64,000 nucleotides of DNA, from positions 124,001 through 188,000 of the forward strand of contig CAKNEZ010000018.1 of NCBI GenBank assembly GCA_930367205.1, given 5' to 3'. The stretch comes from Acanthosoma haemorrhoidale. Taxonomy: Eukaryota > Arthropoda > Insecta > Hemiptera > Acanthosomatidae. Shown one piece after another: positions 23,346 through 34,794 of the stretch. The notes beneath the pieces are model-generated. The model made no database searches. It saw only the letters and a list, made by a program, of their open reading frames with translations, and was not told where the DNA came from. Every line of letters starts with the position of its first letter. The stretch's first letter is position 1. Position numbers and translations under genes: made by a program.

Positions 23346-23705
23346 TCACCTCTTGGTGGGGTAACTGCCTCCTCTTGACGAATAACTTATCTCTCTCGGT
23401 GGGAAATTTCCCCCGCTTGGCGGGAAATTATACCTTCCATTATTCTTAATTCTTGGACACGAATTTTTTAAATGATTCGTATTTCCACAACCGAAACACC
23501 GTTTAACTTTAGCTCTTAACGAAAACTCCTCCGAAGGAGATGTAACAGCGTTAGTATTATTAATCTTCAACTCTGCATCCAGAAGTTTGCTCTTGACGAA
23601 CTATATTGTTAGTTTTTTATCTGATGTTTCCAATACCGTAATTACCGTGTCAAATTTTGGGGGCATCGTATAAGTAAATGGCAAACTTTATCGTCCTCGT
23701 CCTTT
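23346..23705 (-). pseudogene. Copia gag C-terminal part
   Basis: Upstream of the Copia pol on the minus strand, 23570-23346 encodes a zinc knuckle (CFGCGNTNHLKNSC) followed by a Gly/Ser/Pro-rich tail. Before it, 23700-23580 reads MPPKFDTVITVLETSDKKLT, then FVKSKLLDAE, the usual segment of Copia Gag ahead of the knuckle, with one in-frame stop. The N-terminal Gag and 5' LTR are missing; a different repeat begins at about 23711. Confidence 0.7.
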
Positions 23706-23710
23706 ATTTA

Positions 23711-23941
23711 TTTTGTCTTTGAAATATATATAAAATTGGGCTCACCTTATCATTATTTTTCTTAATTACTTTTCTTTTAAATGAAATCATTTTGCTCATC
23801 GCTGATATTGAAAATATAATTTGTCGGAGATTTGATGATATGTCGGGCCGGCTATCCCTCGGATTGGGCTCCACGTTTAGAGGACGTCGTAAGGAGTGGC
23901 GATATAGTCTCTAGATACCCTTAAAAAATTATTTTAATATC
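23711..23941 (+). repeat. 230-bp direct repeat, copy 1
   Basis: Shares almost its whole length with 26126-26351, including GGGCTCACCTTATCATTATT, TGATGATATGTCGGGCCGGC and GCGATATAGTCTCTAGATAC. It has the same orientation as the other copy and no coding content. Identity is high (a handful of substitutions and a few short indels). Confidence 0.8.
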
Positions 23942-24248
23942 CAGAACAAACATCGCTTGTGGTATCCTTTAAAATGAGAAATGGTAATTATAGTTACCCG
24001 ACGCTGCCAAATCCAACTATTATATGATATATACATTGTATGTACTATTTCTAATTGAAAAATACGGAGCTTTATTTATGAAGAAAGCAATTTAGAATTA
24101 TAGTGCCGTCTGCCTCTTGAAAATCATAGTTTGATTTATTCCTAATGATTTAGACACCCGAAGAGAGTGCTATGGGATGATAAACATTTATCTTAAATAT
24201 CCTCTTGTAATAAATACCCGACGGCTAATAGTTTTCGGATTTCTTTAG

Positions 24249-24432
24249 GCCTTTGTTTGGCCCTTCTGAGGAACGGAGGTGCGTCCTATTAACACTTGCT
24301 CGTGGACTCATTAGATGGGAGGGAGATGTTAGGCTGACCGGTCCCATCTTGCCCGGGGGAGAGCCGGATGCAGGCGAATATCAACCCATGCCGATGCTCT
24401 GTCCGATGTTATATCTATCTATACGATACGCG
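24249..24432 (+). CDS. Weak candidate host exon
   Basis: TTTCTTTAG at 24240-24248 could be a 3' splice site and GTGAGC at 24433 a 5' splice site. Between them one frame is open for 61 codons (FGPSEERRCVLLTLARGLIR, a WEGDVRL segment, then a Pro/Met-rich end). The base composition is richer in GC than the flanks. No family is recognised. It lies between the two copies of the direct repeat and could instead belong to an unrecognised mobile element. Confidence 0.25.
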
Positions 24433-26125
24433 GTGAGCTCCCCTTCCAGTTTTTATATATTTAGTCTCTTCTAGACATAATTATCCAAATATTTAATTAA
24501 AGTAGAGCCCAGAAAAAAACTAAACTATCCGATTTTGAATTTTCCTCATTGTACCAAAAACATTGATCAATCAATCAATCAATCAATCAATTTTCACGGA
24601 AACGTTGGGCTAGGTATGACGACGTAGTATTGAGATGATGAGATACAATGATCACCTCATTGTGGAGGATTTTCTCTTCCTCGGAGAGGGGGAAGGGGAA
24701 AAATTATGAGTCTCGTCATCAATGTCAGTCAATCAGTTAGTTCATCAGGTAGGGATGGGGTAGTAGAGTAGTAGTAACTAGGTAGAGAGAGAGAAAGAGG
24801 TAAGACGACGACGATGGGACGGAGTCTGAAGCTGTTGTTGTATTTTTTATTAGACAGACGGTGGTGATGATTGATTATCTGTCTGTAAGTCAACAAACCA
24901 GGTGTGGGGTCATGAAAAGCTTTCACTAAGTACAAACAACAGGAAGCGTACATCCAGAAGGAGACCCTATAGGTAGTTCTACAGTAGAGGTAAGTCTCCT
25001 CTGTACACCTTCCCTTATATTAATTGTTTGTGGTGAAATTATAACGGGAATGCGCGAACGCAGTCCCGACTTCCGAAAATTACGCGCCCGAGATACCCGC
25101 ATTTGGGGTATTCGCAGGGGTCAGCTCAATCAAAGTGCAATGTAAAAGCCTCACCCTGGAAGAACCGCCTTTTTGATCACGGTAGGCCCCCACGCCAGTT
25201 AAGTATGCTATAATTTGGGAAAATCCTAGAGTTGTCAAGTCAAACCTAACCGCACTTGCGAGATTGAACTGGATTCAGAGAAGATGAATGGCCGTCTAGT
25301 GATTCAAAAACCAGATCCTGTAATATACAAAAAAAATGTTTCATTTATCTTACTACACAATATATTATCGAGTATAAATAGTTTAAACGCACCGAAAACA
25401 TTTTCCTACCCGTATGAGTGCATATATCTCTGTATCCCTCTCGATCCCACAGGTTAGCGAATGATTACACAGGTGACGCTAGTGTAGCTTCATTCCTGGT
25501 ATCCACCCTTCAACATCAAGCGAGCTATCTCCCGAGCTATTTAGTAAACGCTCCAAAACGTATTATTTATTATATTTTTGAGATTTCTCTTATCTTTTTT
25601 GCTAGTATTTATGGTGACAATATTTTATAAGATTTTTTATTTTTGGAGCTACACATAAAAAAAATATCGGGTATACGTTATTTGTTAGGAATCCACTGAG
25701 ATCCGTTCAATAAATTATTTTTAATATTAAATATTATATATTAATTTAATATTATTAAATTATTACTTTGCCTCCGAATTAAATAGTGACTCTTGCTGTA
25801 ACTTTATTTATGAATCATTATTCCTAATCCAACCATGATCTGGAATGATTGTATCAATCGAGTGACTCCGGCAATAATATTTTGGTGCTTGTTTATCCTT
25901 AGCCCACAGATAAAACCTCCTCTTGTATGTAGTAAGCCGTAAAAATTTACTGATCCCGACCTCACTAATCCGGAACTAGTGATCCTTTCAGTCGTTATCC
26001 CCACTACTATTTTTATAAATTTTTTTTTCATCTCAACAAGTTTGATTCTGTCTGTTCCCTGGAGTAGTGTCTTTGACATGAAAAACCCCAGTTGTGATTA
26101 GCTAATTAAAAAATAGCTTTCTCTA
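24433..26125. other. Unassigned DNA between direct repeats
   Basis: Contains an (AATC)n microsatellite at about 24564-24590, a G/A-rich stretch at 24660-24830 and very AT-rich DNA at 25320-25790. Open frames at 24729-24953, 25418-25630 and 25804-26079 show no motif. If the flanking repeats were terminal repeats, this would be the interior of a non-autonomous element. Confidence 0.3.
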
Positions 26126-26351
26126 TTTTGTCTTTGAAATATATAAAATTGGGCTCACCTTATCATTATTTTACTTAATTTCTTTTCATTTAAATGAAAT
26201 CATTTTGCTCATCGCTGATATTGAAAATATAATTCGTTGGAGATTTGATGATATGTCGGGCCGGCTATCCCTCGCATTGGGCTCCACCTTTAGAGGACGT
26301 CGTGAGGAGCGGCGATATAGTCTCTAGATACACTTAAAAATTATTTTAATA
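26126..26351 (+). repeat. 230-bp direct repeat, copy 2
   Basis: Second copy of the unit at 23711-23941, same orientation, about 2.2 kb apart. Both end in a run close to AAAAATTATTTTAATA. Confidence 0.8.
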
Positions 26352-26499
26352 AGAAACCACTTCTAATAAAAATATTAGTTTTAAATTTAGTTAATATATA
26401 GCAATTTATTCAGTTATTTATAATTTATAAATATGTAAGCACTAATATTGTAATGACCGCTAACTGCATAAGATAAATCACCCTATACTCTATTGTATA

Positions 26500-26985
26500 T
26501 ATATATGTAAGTTTGAACGTTACCGCCATACTTCGGGACATATGACAGCTCTGTAGCATATGCTCGCCGAATGACAAGAAATGGGCCATCATAAGGCTTT
26601 TCTAAACTTGCCTCTACCCGATCCACTCTAACAAAGACGTGTGTCGCCTTTGGTAAGTCTTTATGGATAGAGGTAGTAGTCCTGTTTTTGTGTTCCACCG
26701 GTCTTTGGCGCAGGCAGTCAATTTGCTGGCGCAGCATGCTGATGAATGTTGGTATATCCGAAGTGGGCCTGGGAGTCTCAACGGTACTCCGTATACCATC
26801 TCTGCTATGGTCACTGACGCATCTTCATTTAGACAAGTTCGTACGCCTAAAAGAATAGTTGGAATCACTTGTGTCCACTGTTGTTTTCCGTAAGCTTGGA
26901 TGGCTGACTTTAGCTCTCGGTGAAAACGCTCGATCTTTCCATTTGACTGCGGGTGGTACGCAGTTGTATGGTGTGGCGATTCTTA
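26500..26985 (-). pseudogene. Ty3/Gypsy integrase C-terminal fragment
   Basis: On the minus strand, 26985-26860 reads the integrase core end (AYHPQSNGKIERFHRELKSA, then QQWTQVIPTILLGVRT). 26860-26600 continues NEDASVTIAEMVYGVPLRLP, and in another frame 26650-26510 reads VFVRVDRVEASLEKPYDGPF followed by LVIRRAYATELSYV, the DNA-binding SH3-like tail. One frame change lies in between. The catalytic Asp residues upstream are absent because an LTR begins at about 26985. This is the end of a pol of the kind whose gag-pol half lies at 4.7-7.3 kb, though identity between the two elements cannot be tested because they do not overlap. Confidence 0.75.
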
Positions 26986-27597
26986 GTATTTAAGGAAATC
27001 ACCCTATACGCTATTGCAGATATATTATAAACAAAAGTAAATTATTATAAATCTTTTAGCAATAAAGCAATAAACGCAGATGCAAGTAACACGAGACGAG
27101 ACGGGACGACGTCTGTCAGTCATAAATTAGAGAGACCCTTACAGCCCAGGCCTGCTGCCCTTAACACATGTAAACCACAGGCTAAGTGGTCCTGTCAGCA
27201 GCCTGACCGATTACTGAGAATCGGCACGTCCTCAACACATGTTAGGATCTCGCAGGCACTAAGCAACCTTTTTGTTTCAGCCCCTCCGAGGAGGCGTGGG
27301 ACATATTTAACGAACGGCTAGCCCCGGACGACCAGTCTTTCGGGACCGTTACTCAGTGATACTTGCTTCTGTTCAAATTCTGAAACTTTGACTTATTCTT
27401 TATGAATCCTCTGTACCTCTTGAAGATAGTGCATTGTCGGGGCACATACCTATCAGAAATGGAGTCAGATATTAACGCCGACCTGGAACGATTGTCCAGG
27501 TTACAAACTTGAACAATTCGCACTTGTCACCAGGGCTAGAGTGATTGGGCACTCCCCTAGTGACATTTTCCGACATATGGTTTAGTTTTATTCCACA
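26986..27597 (-). repeat. Ty3/Gypsy LTR
   Basis: On the minus strand it starts TGTCGGAAAATGTCACTAGG at 27597, and its first ~170 bp match the plus-strand LTR remnant at 4364-4525. Its far end contains AATAGCGTATAGGGTGATTT near 27000-27020, and a close copy of that end (AATAGAGTATAGGGTGATTT) recurs at about 26475-26495 on the other side of the integrase fragment. I read this as a 5' LTR, a drastically shortened interior and the trace of a 3' LTR end. Confidence 0.5.
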
Positions 27598-28138
27598 TAT
27601 TGTTGTTGAGAATGGTTTTACCAATTCTCTTCATCTCACAATATATTACATCTTAGTGTAGTTAAGTTTAAAAAGGGGTAAGAAATTGTCTATAGGCTAG
27701 GCTAATATATCACAGGACAAACTTCATCTCACTTGCCTGCGTCTTACATTCTTTTCTCTTAATTCTTTAGTGATCTTTGCCTGATAATTATAAATCCCGG
27801 CGGATAATATAAAACACGTGGTTATATTTGGTAAATTTTAGGTATTAGGTATAATAGGTAAGTTTTGAATCCCGGAATTTGAAGGGGAGTATTTTCTAGG
27901 TACCCCATTTTATTGGTGACGTCTCTTTACTCAATGATCGTCTTTTTTTTATATTTTGGAATATTAGTTATTTATAATTATTATCTGCTGCTTGTGAAAT
28001 AGACCTGAAATTACTTGACGTTTAATTTTAATAAGAGTGTGACCGTATATTGTAGAGTGTATTGATTAAAACCATTCATGAATAGGTAAGACCAGTTGCG
28101 ACCATTATTGTAATACCTAAGATTTTCGTATTACGTTT
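27598..28138. other. No gene recognised
   Basis: AT-rich sequence without a motif-bearing frame, between the LTR and the LINE. Confidence 0.35.
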
Positions 28139-29814
28139 TTGTTAAATTACAGAGACAACAGCCAAAACCGCAATAGCGATCAAGAAGCTGCCGAAGGGAG
28201 CAATCAATATGTTCCAGCCAACATTCATCCAGGCCATCAACGGTATACAAACAGTGCTGCTCAAACAAATGCCGAGGAGAGGGATAGTACAACTAGCAAA
28301 CTTATACAACTCTTGTATAAGATTGCGGTACTTTTCTGACACATGGAAACAAGCCATCTTGTTTCCATTACTAAAGCCAGCCAAAAGTGGAGATCACCCA
28401 GCCGACTACCGCCCGATCAGTCTGCTACCACAGATGGGGAAAATCTTTGAGAAAATTCTTTTGAATTATCTCAAAGATTACTGCTCGGAAAATGATATCA
28501 TTCCACCAGAGCAGACTGGATTCCAATCCAGTATGAGCGCAGAGCACCCCCTTCTGAAGGTGCAGTCAGAAGTTAGCCATAACATGAATAGAAACATAGC
28601 CACGGCTATGATTTCCAATGATTGCATCCAAGCATTCGACTCAGTGTCTCACGGGACACTGTGTCAAATGCTCTGCGACCGGGAATGCCCGGAACAATTA
28701 TATTCAATTCTGGCTAGCTTCCTGAAAAACAGATCGCTGCGGGTGCGGGTGGGTGATAGCTTCTCCGAAGCTGTGCCACTGACCTGTGGAGTACCCCAAG
28801 GCACCGTCTTATCTCCTGTACTATTCAACGTATACACGTCTGAGATTGTCGGAGCCCGGTACAAAAATACCACAGTTGCTGCTTTCGCAGATGACATAGC
28901 GGTGTACAGTAGCAGCATGAGTGCCAAGGTAGCTCTAAGACAGGCTGAAGCAGCCTGTAACCAGATCAGTGAGAGATTGGGGAGACTCAATATCTCTGTA
29001 AACGCGGGTAAGACTGACTGTGTAATTTTCTCTTTTCAAAAGGGAAAAAGCCCGCTCCCTACAAGTTACATGGTAGGAACGGAGGAAAATTCACCAGCCA
29101 ACGACCTAGTATATCTGGGAATTAAAATGGACAGACACCTCCATTTTAGTAACCATTTTGCGAAGAAGTTGAAGCATACACGCATGAAGTCTTACCGGCT
29201 TACGCACTTATTGACTTCCACCAATCTATCACTGCGTCTCAAGCTACTGATTTACAAGAGCATACTCAGGCCTACTCTGCTGTATGGTGCACCGCTATTT
29301 CGTTATCTGAGGTATACGACAGCGAAGAAACTCGAATAATTCCAAAACGGTATACTGATGAAAGTGGTCAGAGGTACTTCATTCGAGCAGCGAAGAAACA
29401 GTGAGCTGCATGAGATATTTGAGCTGCCTACGGTGGATGAATTCATCCAGCGTAGACATATCAAATTTTTCGACTCATTACAATATTTGACAAACCCGGT
29501 GTTTAACACTATAACCCCCGCTCCGTTCCCCCATCGATGGCAGGACGCTGTCGTGGCTGGGACGCTTTAGTTTTAGGTTCTAGGTATAGTTTTTAGTTTG
29601 TAAGTTTTTTCTCCCATTTTTAAACCAAAGGTGAGCCCCATCACCTAGATTTGTATTCATATTGTTTTCCTATTAACCACAATCTGTATTGTTGAGTAAC
29701 ACGAACTCCTTCAAATGCATCTGTGCATAGCAGGATGAGGAGAAATTTGCAAAGTTTCTTTTAATATTTTCATTGTATAACTTCATGGGGTTTAGGAAAA
29801 AAAAAAAAAAAATA
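28139..29814 (+). pseudogene. 5'-truncated Jockey-type LINE: nearly complete RT, one nonsense codon
   Basis: Open from the insertion edge at about 28142. RT motifs are in order: ADYRPISLLPQMGKIFEKIL (28405-28465), EQTGF, a palm with DCIQAFDSVSHGTL (first catalytic Asp region), CGVPQGTVLSPVLFNVY, the catalytic AAFADDIAVYSS near 28880-28910, LGRLNISVNAGKTD and a thumb with VYLGIKMDRHLHFSNHFAKK. A TAA at 29337-29339 replaces a Gln codon; the frame then resumes (NGILMKVVRGTSFEQ and so on) to a TAG at 29568. ORF1 and endonuclease are absent. The 3' UTR of about 230 bp ends in an A run at 29799-29814. No TSD could be confirmed. The second palm motif reads SNDCIQAFD, unusual where F-D-I/L-x-x-A-F-D is expected, so the first catalytic Asp may be lost. 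Confidence 0.85.
29630..29645 (+). other. Conserved 3'-UTR hairpin of the LINE
   Basis: GGTGAGCCCCATCACC: a 5-bp stem GGTGA/TCACC with a GCCCCA loop. The same hairpin occurs at 40121-40136 and, on the minus strand, at 34293-34308. Confidence 0.55.
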
Positions 29815-32039
29815 TATATCAGGTAACTCTGGTCTCCCTTCAAAGCTAATAAATCTTTCGCCTTTTACTAAAGATTTCCATGGAGGGGGACTTTTGATGA
29901 GTCTATAATCAATTTTTTGTCAGAACTCCGCCCTCGGGTGGGGTCATAAATTCTTATCATCTCGCCTCATTCGAATGAACATACATGCGCCTGCCGACCC
30001 GGGCAGGGCATTATGTGTGTGCTGCTGCGTTGAGTCTTGACTGAATGACCAACTCATAAAAAAGCTCTACTTACCATACCTACCGAATAGATTCTTCTAC
30101 ATAGGGAAAAAACTTGTAAGAATTTTCCTGACAAAAAAGGATCCTCCTATCTTTCCTTCGACGTTTGATTTCAAATCTGAGAGCTTTCAAAAAATAAACG
30201 AAATTTCCCCGGTCTCATCATTAAATAATATCTCAATCCAGTAAAAAATATAGATGATGAATTAATTAATTTGTCTAAACCTCCCTTGTCATTTTTCTTA
30301 AACCATCAATAAGCACACTCGGTCTCCTCATGTAACCGATTAAGAAATACAATCGTTCGTTGCGATTAATTTTTATTTTCTTTAATCAAATTTTAGACTA
30401 TTTCGCCACAGTTAAAGTGTTCCAACATCATTTATTGTTTGTGTGCAAAAAAAATCAACCGTCAATATATGGAGAGGCGTCATAAAACACAATCTTAATA
30501 TTAAACCATACATCTACAAGTTTCCTTCCATTGGGCTTATCCAAGTGCATGCCGATTTAGTAGAATGCGACTAAATACAAATACATTTTGATCGTAGAGA
30601 CAACAAAAGTATACATTTTAATTTAAATGGAAATAAATTACAATTACCATGCGATTGTTGTCCAAACAAAAATTAGCACACGTTTAAAAATATCATTTTC
30701 TCCAATCATAAATAGAGCTGTACTAGCAAAAAGTAGTCTAGAACAGAGTATGTAAAACGTTGGACATTAATAAATTTATGCAGCGGTTAGTTAATAACTC
30801 CTTTTATAAACCTAAGCCAACTTTCGAAGAAACTCAACTACAAAAGTTTTTCTATAGACATTTTTGTCACAGGTTCACTGTATAATACATAAGTCTGCCA
30901 AATCCCTTTTATTCGGAGTGAGCAGGTATTAGCGGTGGTAACAGATTCTTCGATCTTAAGGGTTCGGTAGGAAAATGTGCCATTATGTTTATGCTCTGCC
31001 ATTTGGAGTTTGTTAACCCGGAAAGGTTTACTCTAGCTTGGACAGTCAGTCTTCCGCTGATATTGTTATACCATCGTTTACACATTCCGGAGGAATTCCA
31101 CTGTTCCAATATGAAAGTTAAATGACTTTAGACGAGTCTGTAGGCAATCGGAGAGTAAAGAAGTGGAGGATCCGTTCATTTCCCCTTGCTAAGACGTCTG
31201 ATGTATCAATGCCTGTACGGTACGGCCAGGGAGTGAGTGTGGATAAACATCCTTTCCAGCTGCTAGGAAGTTTAGAATTCTACCGGCTACGGCTACCCCC
31301 TAGTGACATAATAAGTTAGAACGAGGGAAATGCATAACTAAGAAGGTTCTTCCATACGAAACATCCCCAAGTGTGTTGTTGTACACGTATCTTTATGGAA
31401 GCCTAGAAAGAAAGACTGATCTTCGCCTTACGCTGTTATCTTAAAGGAGCTCGTTAATTCTGTGAAAACAGGGCATTGCATTTGGTGGGATATTTTTTTA
31501 ATACCGACTACGGCGTATTCAATTTACTTATTGATTTGTTTCGCTGTATTTTACTGAGACACCCAGAGAATTTCTCCCGGTTTTGAATTCCGGCTCTGCT
31601 ACCCTCTTTAAATTATATAACGATAAAAAAATGTATTCCGGTCAGGATATATATAATATAATAGAAAAAAGTCTAAATCCAAGTTATGTAACTAGCTATC
31701 TCGCGTTTGAACTACCTTTTCATCAGAAATAATTATAATTCTTCAAATATTCACGAACTAGGTGATTTGGCCTATAAACTTCTATTGAGTGATTTAACTT
31801 ATTTATTTTATTCTAAAGGCATCAATACGTTTCGAGGAAAAGATGTAATATTAGCAAAGATGCGGCGGGACTTTAGATTAGTTGAACATTTGTGCTACCA
31901 GGTAGCAGCAGCAGCAGCAGCATGAGGGTATCGGGGCCGCGAGCGATGGCATGTCGTCGCTTGGGCATTTTTATTCTCGCCCTTATTCTATTTCATTTAT
32001 GATAATATGATAATATTTATGATAATTCGACAATTAGAT
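29815..32039. other. No gene recognised
   Basis: AT-rich, without motif-bearing frames. A GCA microsatellite lies at 31903-31921, inside a short open frame (31707-31925) that I do not call. The open frames at 30909-31109 and 31122-31319 have no recognisable motif. Confidence 0.35.
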
Positions 32040-32218
32040 GAATGGTCAGGATTGGATACGCTTGGTGTTTGACTTTTTTGATGTCCCACATATCTCTATT
32101 TCGTATGTCCTGATTGGCTTAAGTATAACTTTGTAAATTAGTAATTTATTTTCTATTGAGAGATAGGGTGTCCTTTGAAGTAGTCTGTACAGTTGTCTAA
32201 AGCGCCTGTTTAGTTTTT
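32040..32218 (-). mobile_element. Short inverted fragment of the Jockey-type LINE
   Basis: The minus strand encodes part of the RT C-terminal region (RLLQRTPYLSIENKLLIYKV, then ILKPIRTYEIE). It matches 32633-32815 on the plus strand almost perfectly and shares that copy's private variants (ACATACGAAATAGAG, TGTGGGACATC), which the 44.7 kb copy lacks. Confidence 0.7.
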
Positions 32219-32518
32219 GAATGAATGAAGACCTTTCTGTATTTTCGTTTTTCGCATCGGTCCGCCTGTCTGCTCTATGACTAATCGGTTACACTGATTG
32301 ATAACATGCGTTAATTATTGTTAGTTTCCGCTTTAAGGGATCGTTAAACAATTTATAGCAGTACATATAATAGAATGTATTTATATGCCTTGTATTGTAG
32401 AGTCATGCCAAACGAGATTCCCTTATTATCATTAAAAAAACTGAAAGATAATAATAACAATAAAATACTCATATATTCTTTGTGATCACAGTAAGCACCC
32501 ACGCCAGGTAAGTACACT

Positions 32519-33310
32519 ATGCCTAGTTATTTTAATTCCATTCCTCTCCCTGTATCTGAGACAGTACGGTATTTAGGCTTCCATCTCGAAGAAAGACTGA
32601 CATGGAACCCCCATATGAGGCTAAAAAGACAAGAACTAAACAGGCGCTTTGGACAACTGTACAGACTACTTCAAAGGACACCCCATCTCTCAATAGAAAA
32701 TAAATTACTAATTTACAAAGTTATACTTAAGCCAATCAGGACATACGAAATAGAGCTATGTGGGACATCAAAAAAGTCGAACACCAAGCGTATCCAATCC
32801 TTTCAATCAAAACTCCTGAGAACAATAGTAAATGCCCCTTATTACGTCAACAACGAAACACTTCATAACGACCTTAATGTACCCTACATTCTAGAACTCA
32901 TCCCTTCCAAGTTTATAAAATTCCATAGTAACCTATCCAACCATCCTAATCTCGTAGCACAGACATTGCACGCCGCCACTCATCTCTACGAATCTCCTAG
33001 GAGATTCGCAGTGGCCTCGTGACCATTTGTAGCAATGTGTAACAGTGGGAGTGCGTAACAGTATATGGCCAGCTTCTCCAATCATGTCCTGACCGTATGT
33101 GGCTCTCACGCTTTTTGTCACGCGGCTGACGGAGGAGCGCGGGGGACATTTCAAGACTCCGCTTCCTCTTTCGCATACGAGGGAGGTGACAACCATGTGG
33201 CTCTGGGAGGTCTCTGGGATGTTTAAAAGTTGTAATTATGGTATGAATAAAACATTTATCATTGCCCAATCAGGCAGATTACAATTTTATCATAATAAAG
33301 CTGATTATAT
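32519..33310 (+). pseudogene. 5'-truncated Jockey-type LINE (C-terminal RT and 3' UTR)
   Basis: A 167-residue open frame (32519-33022) with VRYLGFHLEERLTWNPHMRL, QLYRLLQRTPHLSIENKLLI and NDLNVPYILELIPSKFIKFH corresponds to the end of ORF2 in the 40.7-45.4 kb element, followed by about 290 bp of 3' UTR ending near 33310. The RT catalytic core, endonuclease and ORF1 are missing. The frame itself is intact to near the stop. No clear poly(A) tail or TSD was found. Confidence 0.75.
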
Positions 33311-34183
33311 TTACTATTTGTAATTCTTTATAGAAGTTCTTTATGCAGCTTTAATTATATTTTCTGCTGCTTGAATGGATCTGGTTTAGTAATACAACCA
33401 CATGTAACTAACGTTCAATTTTGTCTTCCCTCGTGTTTGTATTAAAAAATAATTTTTACGCATTATTAGAACTGTTAAGCATTATGTATTATTTATTTAT
33501 TCTTCGTTATAATATTTACCTGTATATCTACTAATTTGTTTTTCAATTTTGATATTTTAATCATTGTATATTTTTGGTTAAATGAGTGGTGAGATTGTTT
33601 AATTTTTTACATACAAAAGATGCGATTATTGCTTTCCTTAGTATCTTTTATTAGATTTAATATATTGGTGTTAATTTGATAATAATATTATCAGATCTAG
33701 TAAGGTTCATGTTTTTGTGATTATTTTTGTTTGTTGTAGCACTTGATGATGAGAGCTGTTGAAAAGGAGGAATAATAAATTACAAGCAGGTGCTGTTGTT
33801 GATGAATAAAGGAAAAAAAGGACTAAAGTGTAGGAAAATTGCATGCCGATAAAGTATTTTAACCATTTCTTATAACAATCCTCAAATTAAAATAACTTTA
33901 AAAACAAAAAAAAATTTTTAAAAGGAAAAATGAAAGCAATTACTACTACATGAGGAAGACGGAATTGTTTAATGTAAGCGGTATATTATGTATCATTATA
34001 TGCATAGACATGAGAACTGGAGATAATTTATGATCGATGTTTAAGTAAAACCGCCAAGGACCAAAAACATTACGCCCTGATGACTTCAATAGCCCACTAT
34101 AAATCACTAACTGGATGTACTCGGAATAACTGGATAATAACACAATTATACCGTGATGAGTCTGCAGTTGTTCCGAGGTGATC
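33311..34183. other. AT-rich, no gene recognised
   Basis: Only short frames without motifs. Confidence 0.35.
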
Positions 34184-34189
34184 CTGTGC

Positions 34190-34788
34190 TTTTTTTTTTT
34201 TTTTTTTTCAAAACTCCTTTATTGATCAAAAAATTTACAATTTACAAATTTTCTATTTGAAGTTAAAATTACAAATCACTGGGTACAGGACTAGGTGATA
34301 GGGCTCACCTTCAGATTACAATGAGGGAACTACAAACTCAAACCTAAGACTAAAGCGTTCCTGGCATCGATAGGCTGGTTATAGTGTTAAACACCGGGTT
34401 TGCCAAGTATTGCAGGGAGTCGAAAAATTTGATGAATTAATTCACCGTAGGCAAATCAAAGATCTCGTGAAGCTCATTGCTGCTCCGCTGTTCGAATGAA
34501 GTACCTCTGACCACTTTCATCAGTATACCGTTTCGGAATTGTCGGAGTCGCCGAGCTGTCGTATACGTCAGATAACGAAAAAGCGGTGCACCATACAGCA
34601 GAGTAGGCCTGAGTATACTCTTGTAGATCAATAGCTTGAGACGCAGTGATAGATTGGGGGAAGTCAATAAATGCGTAAGCTGGTAAGACTTCGTGCGTGT
34701 ATGCTTCAACTTCCTCGCAAAACTGTTACTAAAACGGAGGTGTCTGTCCATTTTAATCCCCAGATATACTAGGTTGTTAGTTGGTGTG
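34190..34788 (-). mobile_element. 5'-truncated Jockey-type LINE (28 kb family), minus strand
   Basis: Starts at the minus-strand A tail (T run 34190-34209). Reading away from it, the 3' UTR includes the conserved hairpin at 34293-34308, followed by the ORF2 C-terminus: LVYLGIKMDRHLRFSNSFAR, LLTSPNLSLRLKLLIYKSIL, RPTLLYGAPLFRYL, NGILMKVVRGTSFEQRSS. This copy still has Gln where the 28 kb copy has a stop. A frame break follows LPTVN near 34437. A 6-bp repeat CTGTGC at 34184-34189 and 34789-34794 is a possible short TSD. Confidence 0.75.
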
Positions 34789-34794
34789 CTGTGC

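Noticed and set aside
24564..24590. (AATC)n run considered as a CRISPR-like or telomeric array
   Set aside because: It is a plain tetranucleotide microsatellite about 27 bp long; no spacers and no telomere-type unit.
25804..26079. 91-codon minus-strand frame between the direct repeats
   Set aside because: Its composition looks random, it has no motif, and it runs to the edge of the repeat.
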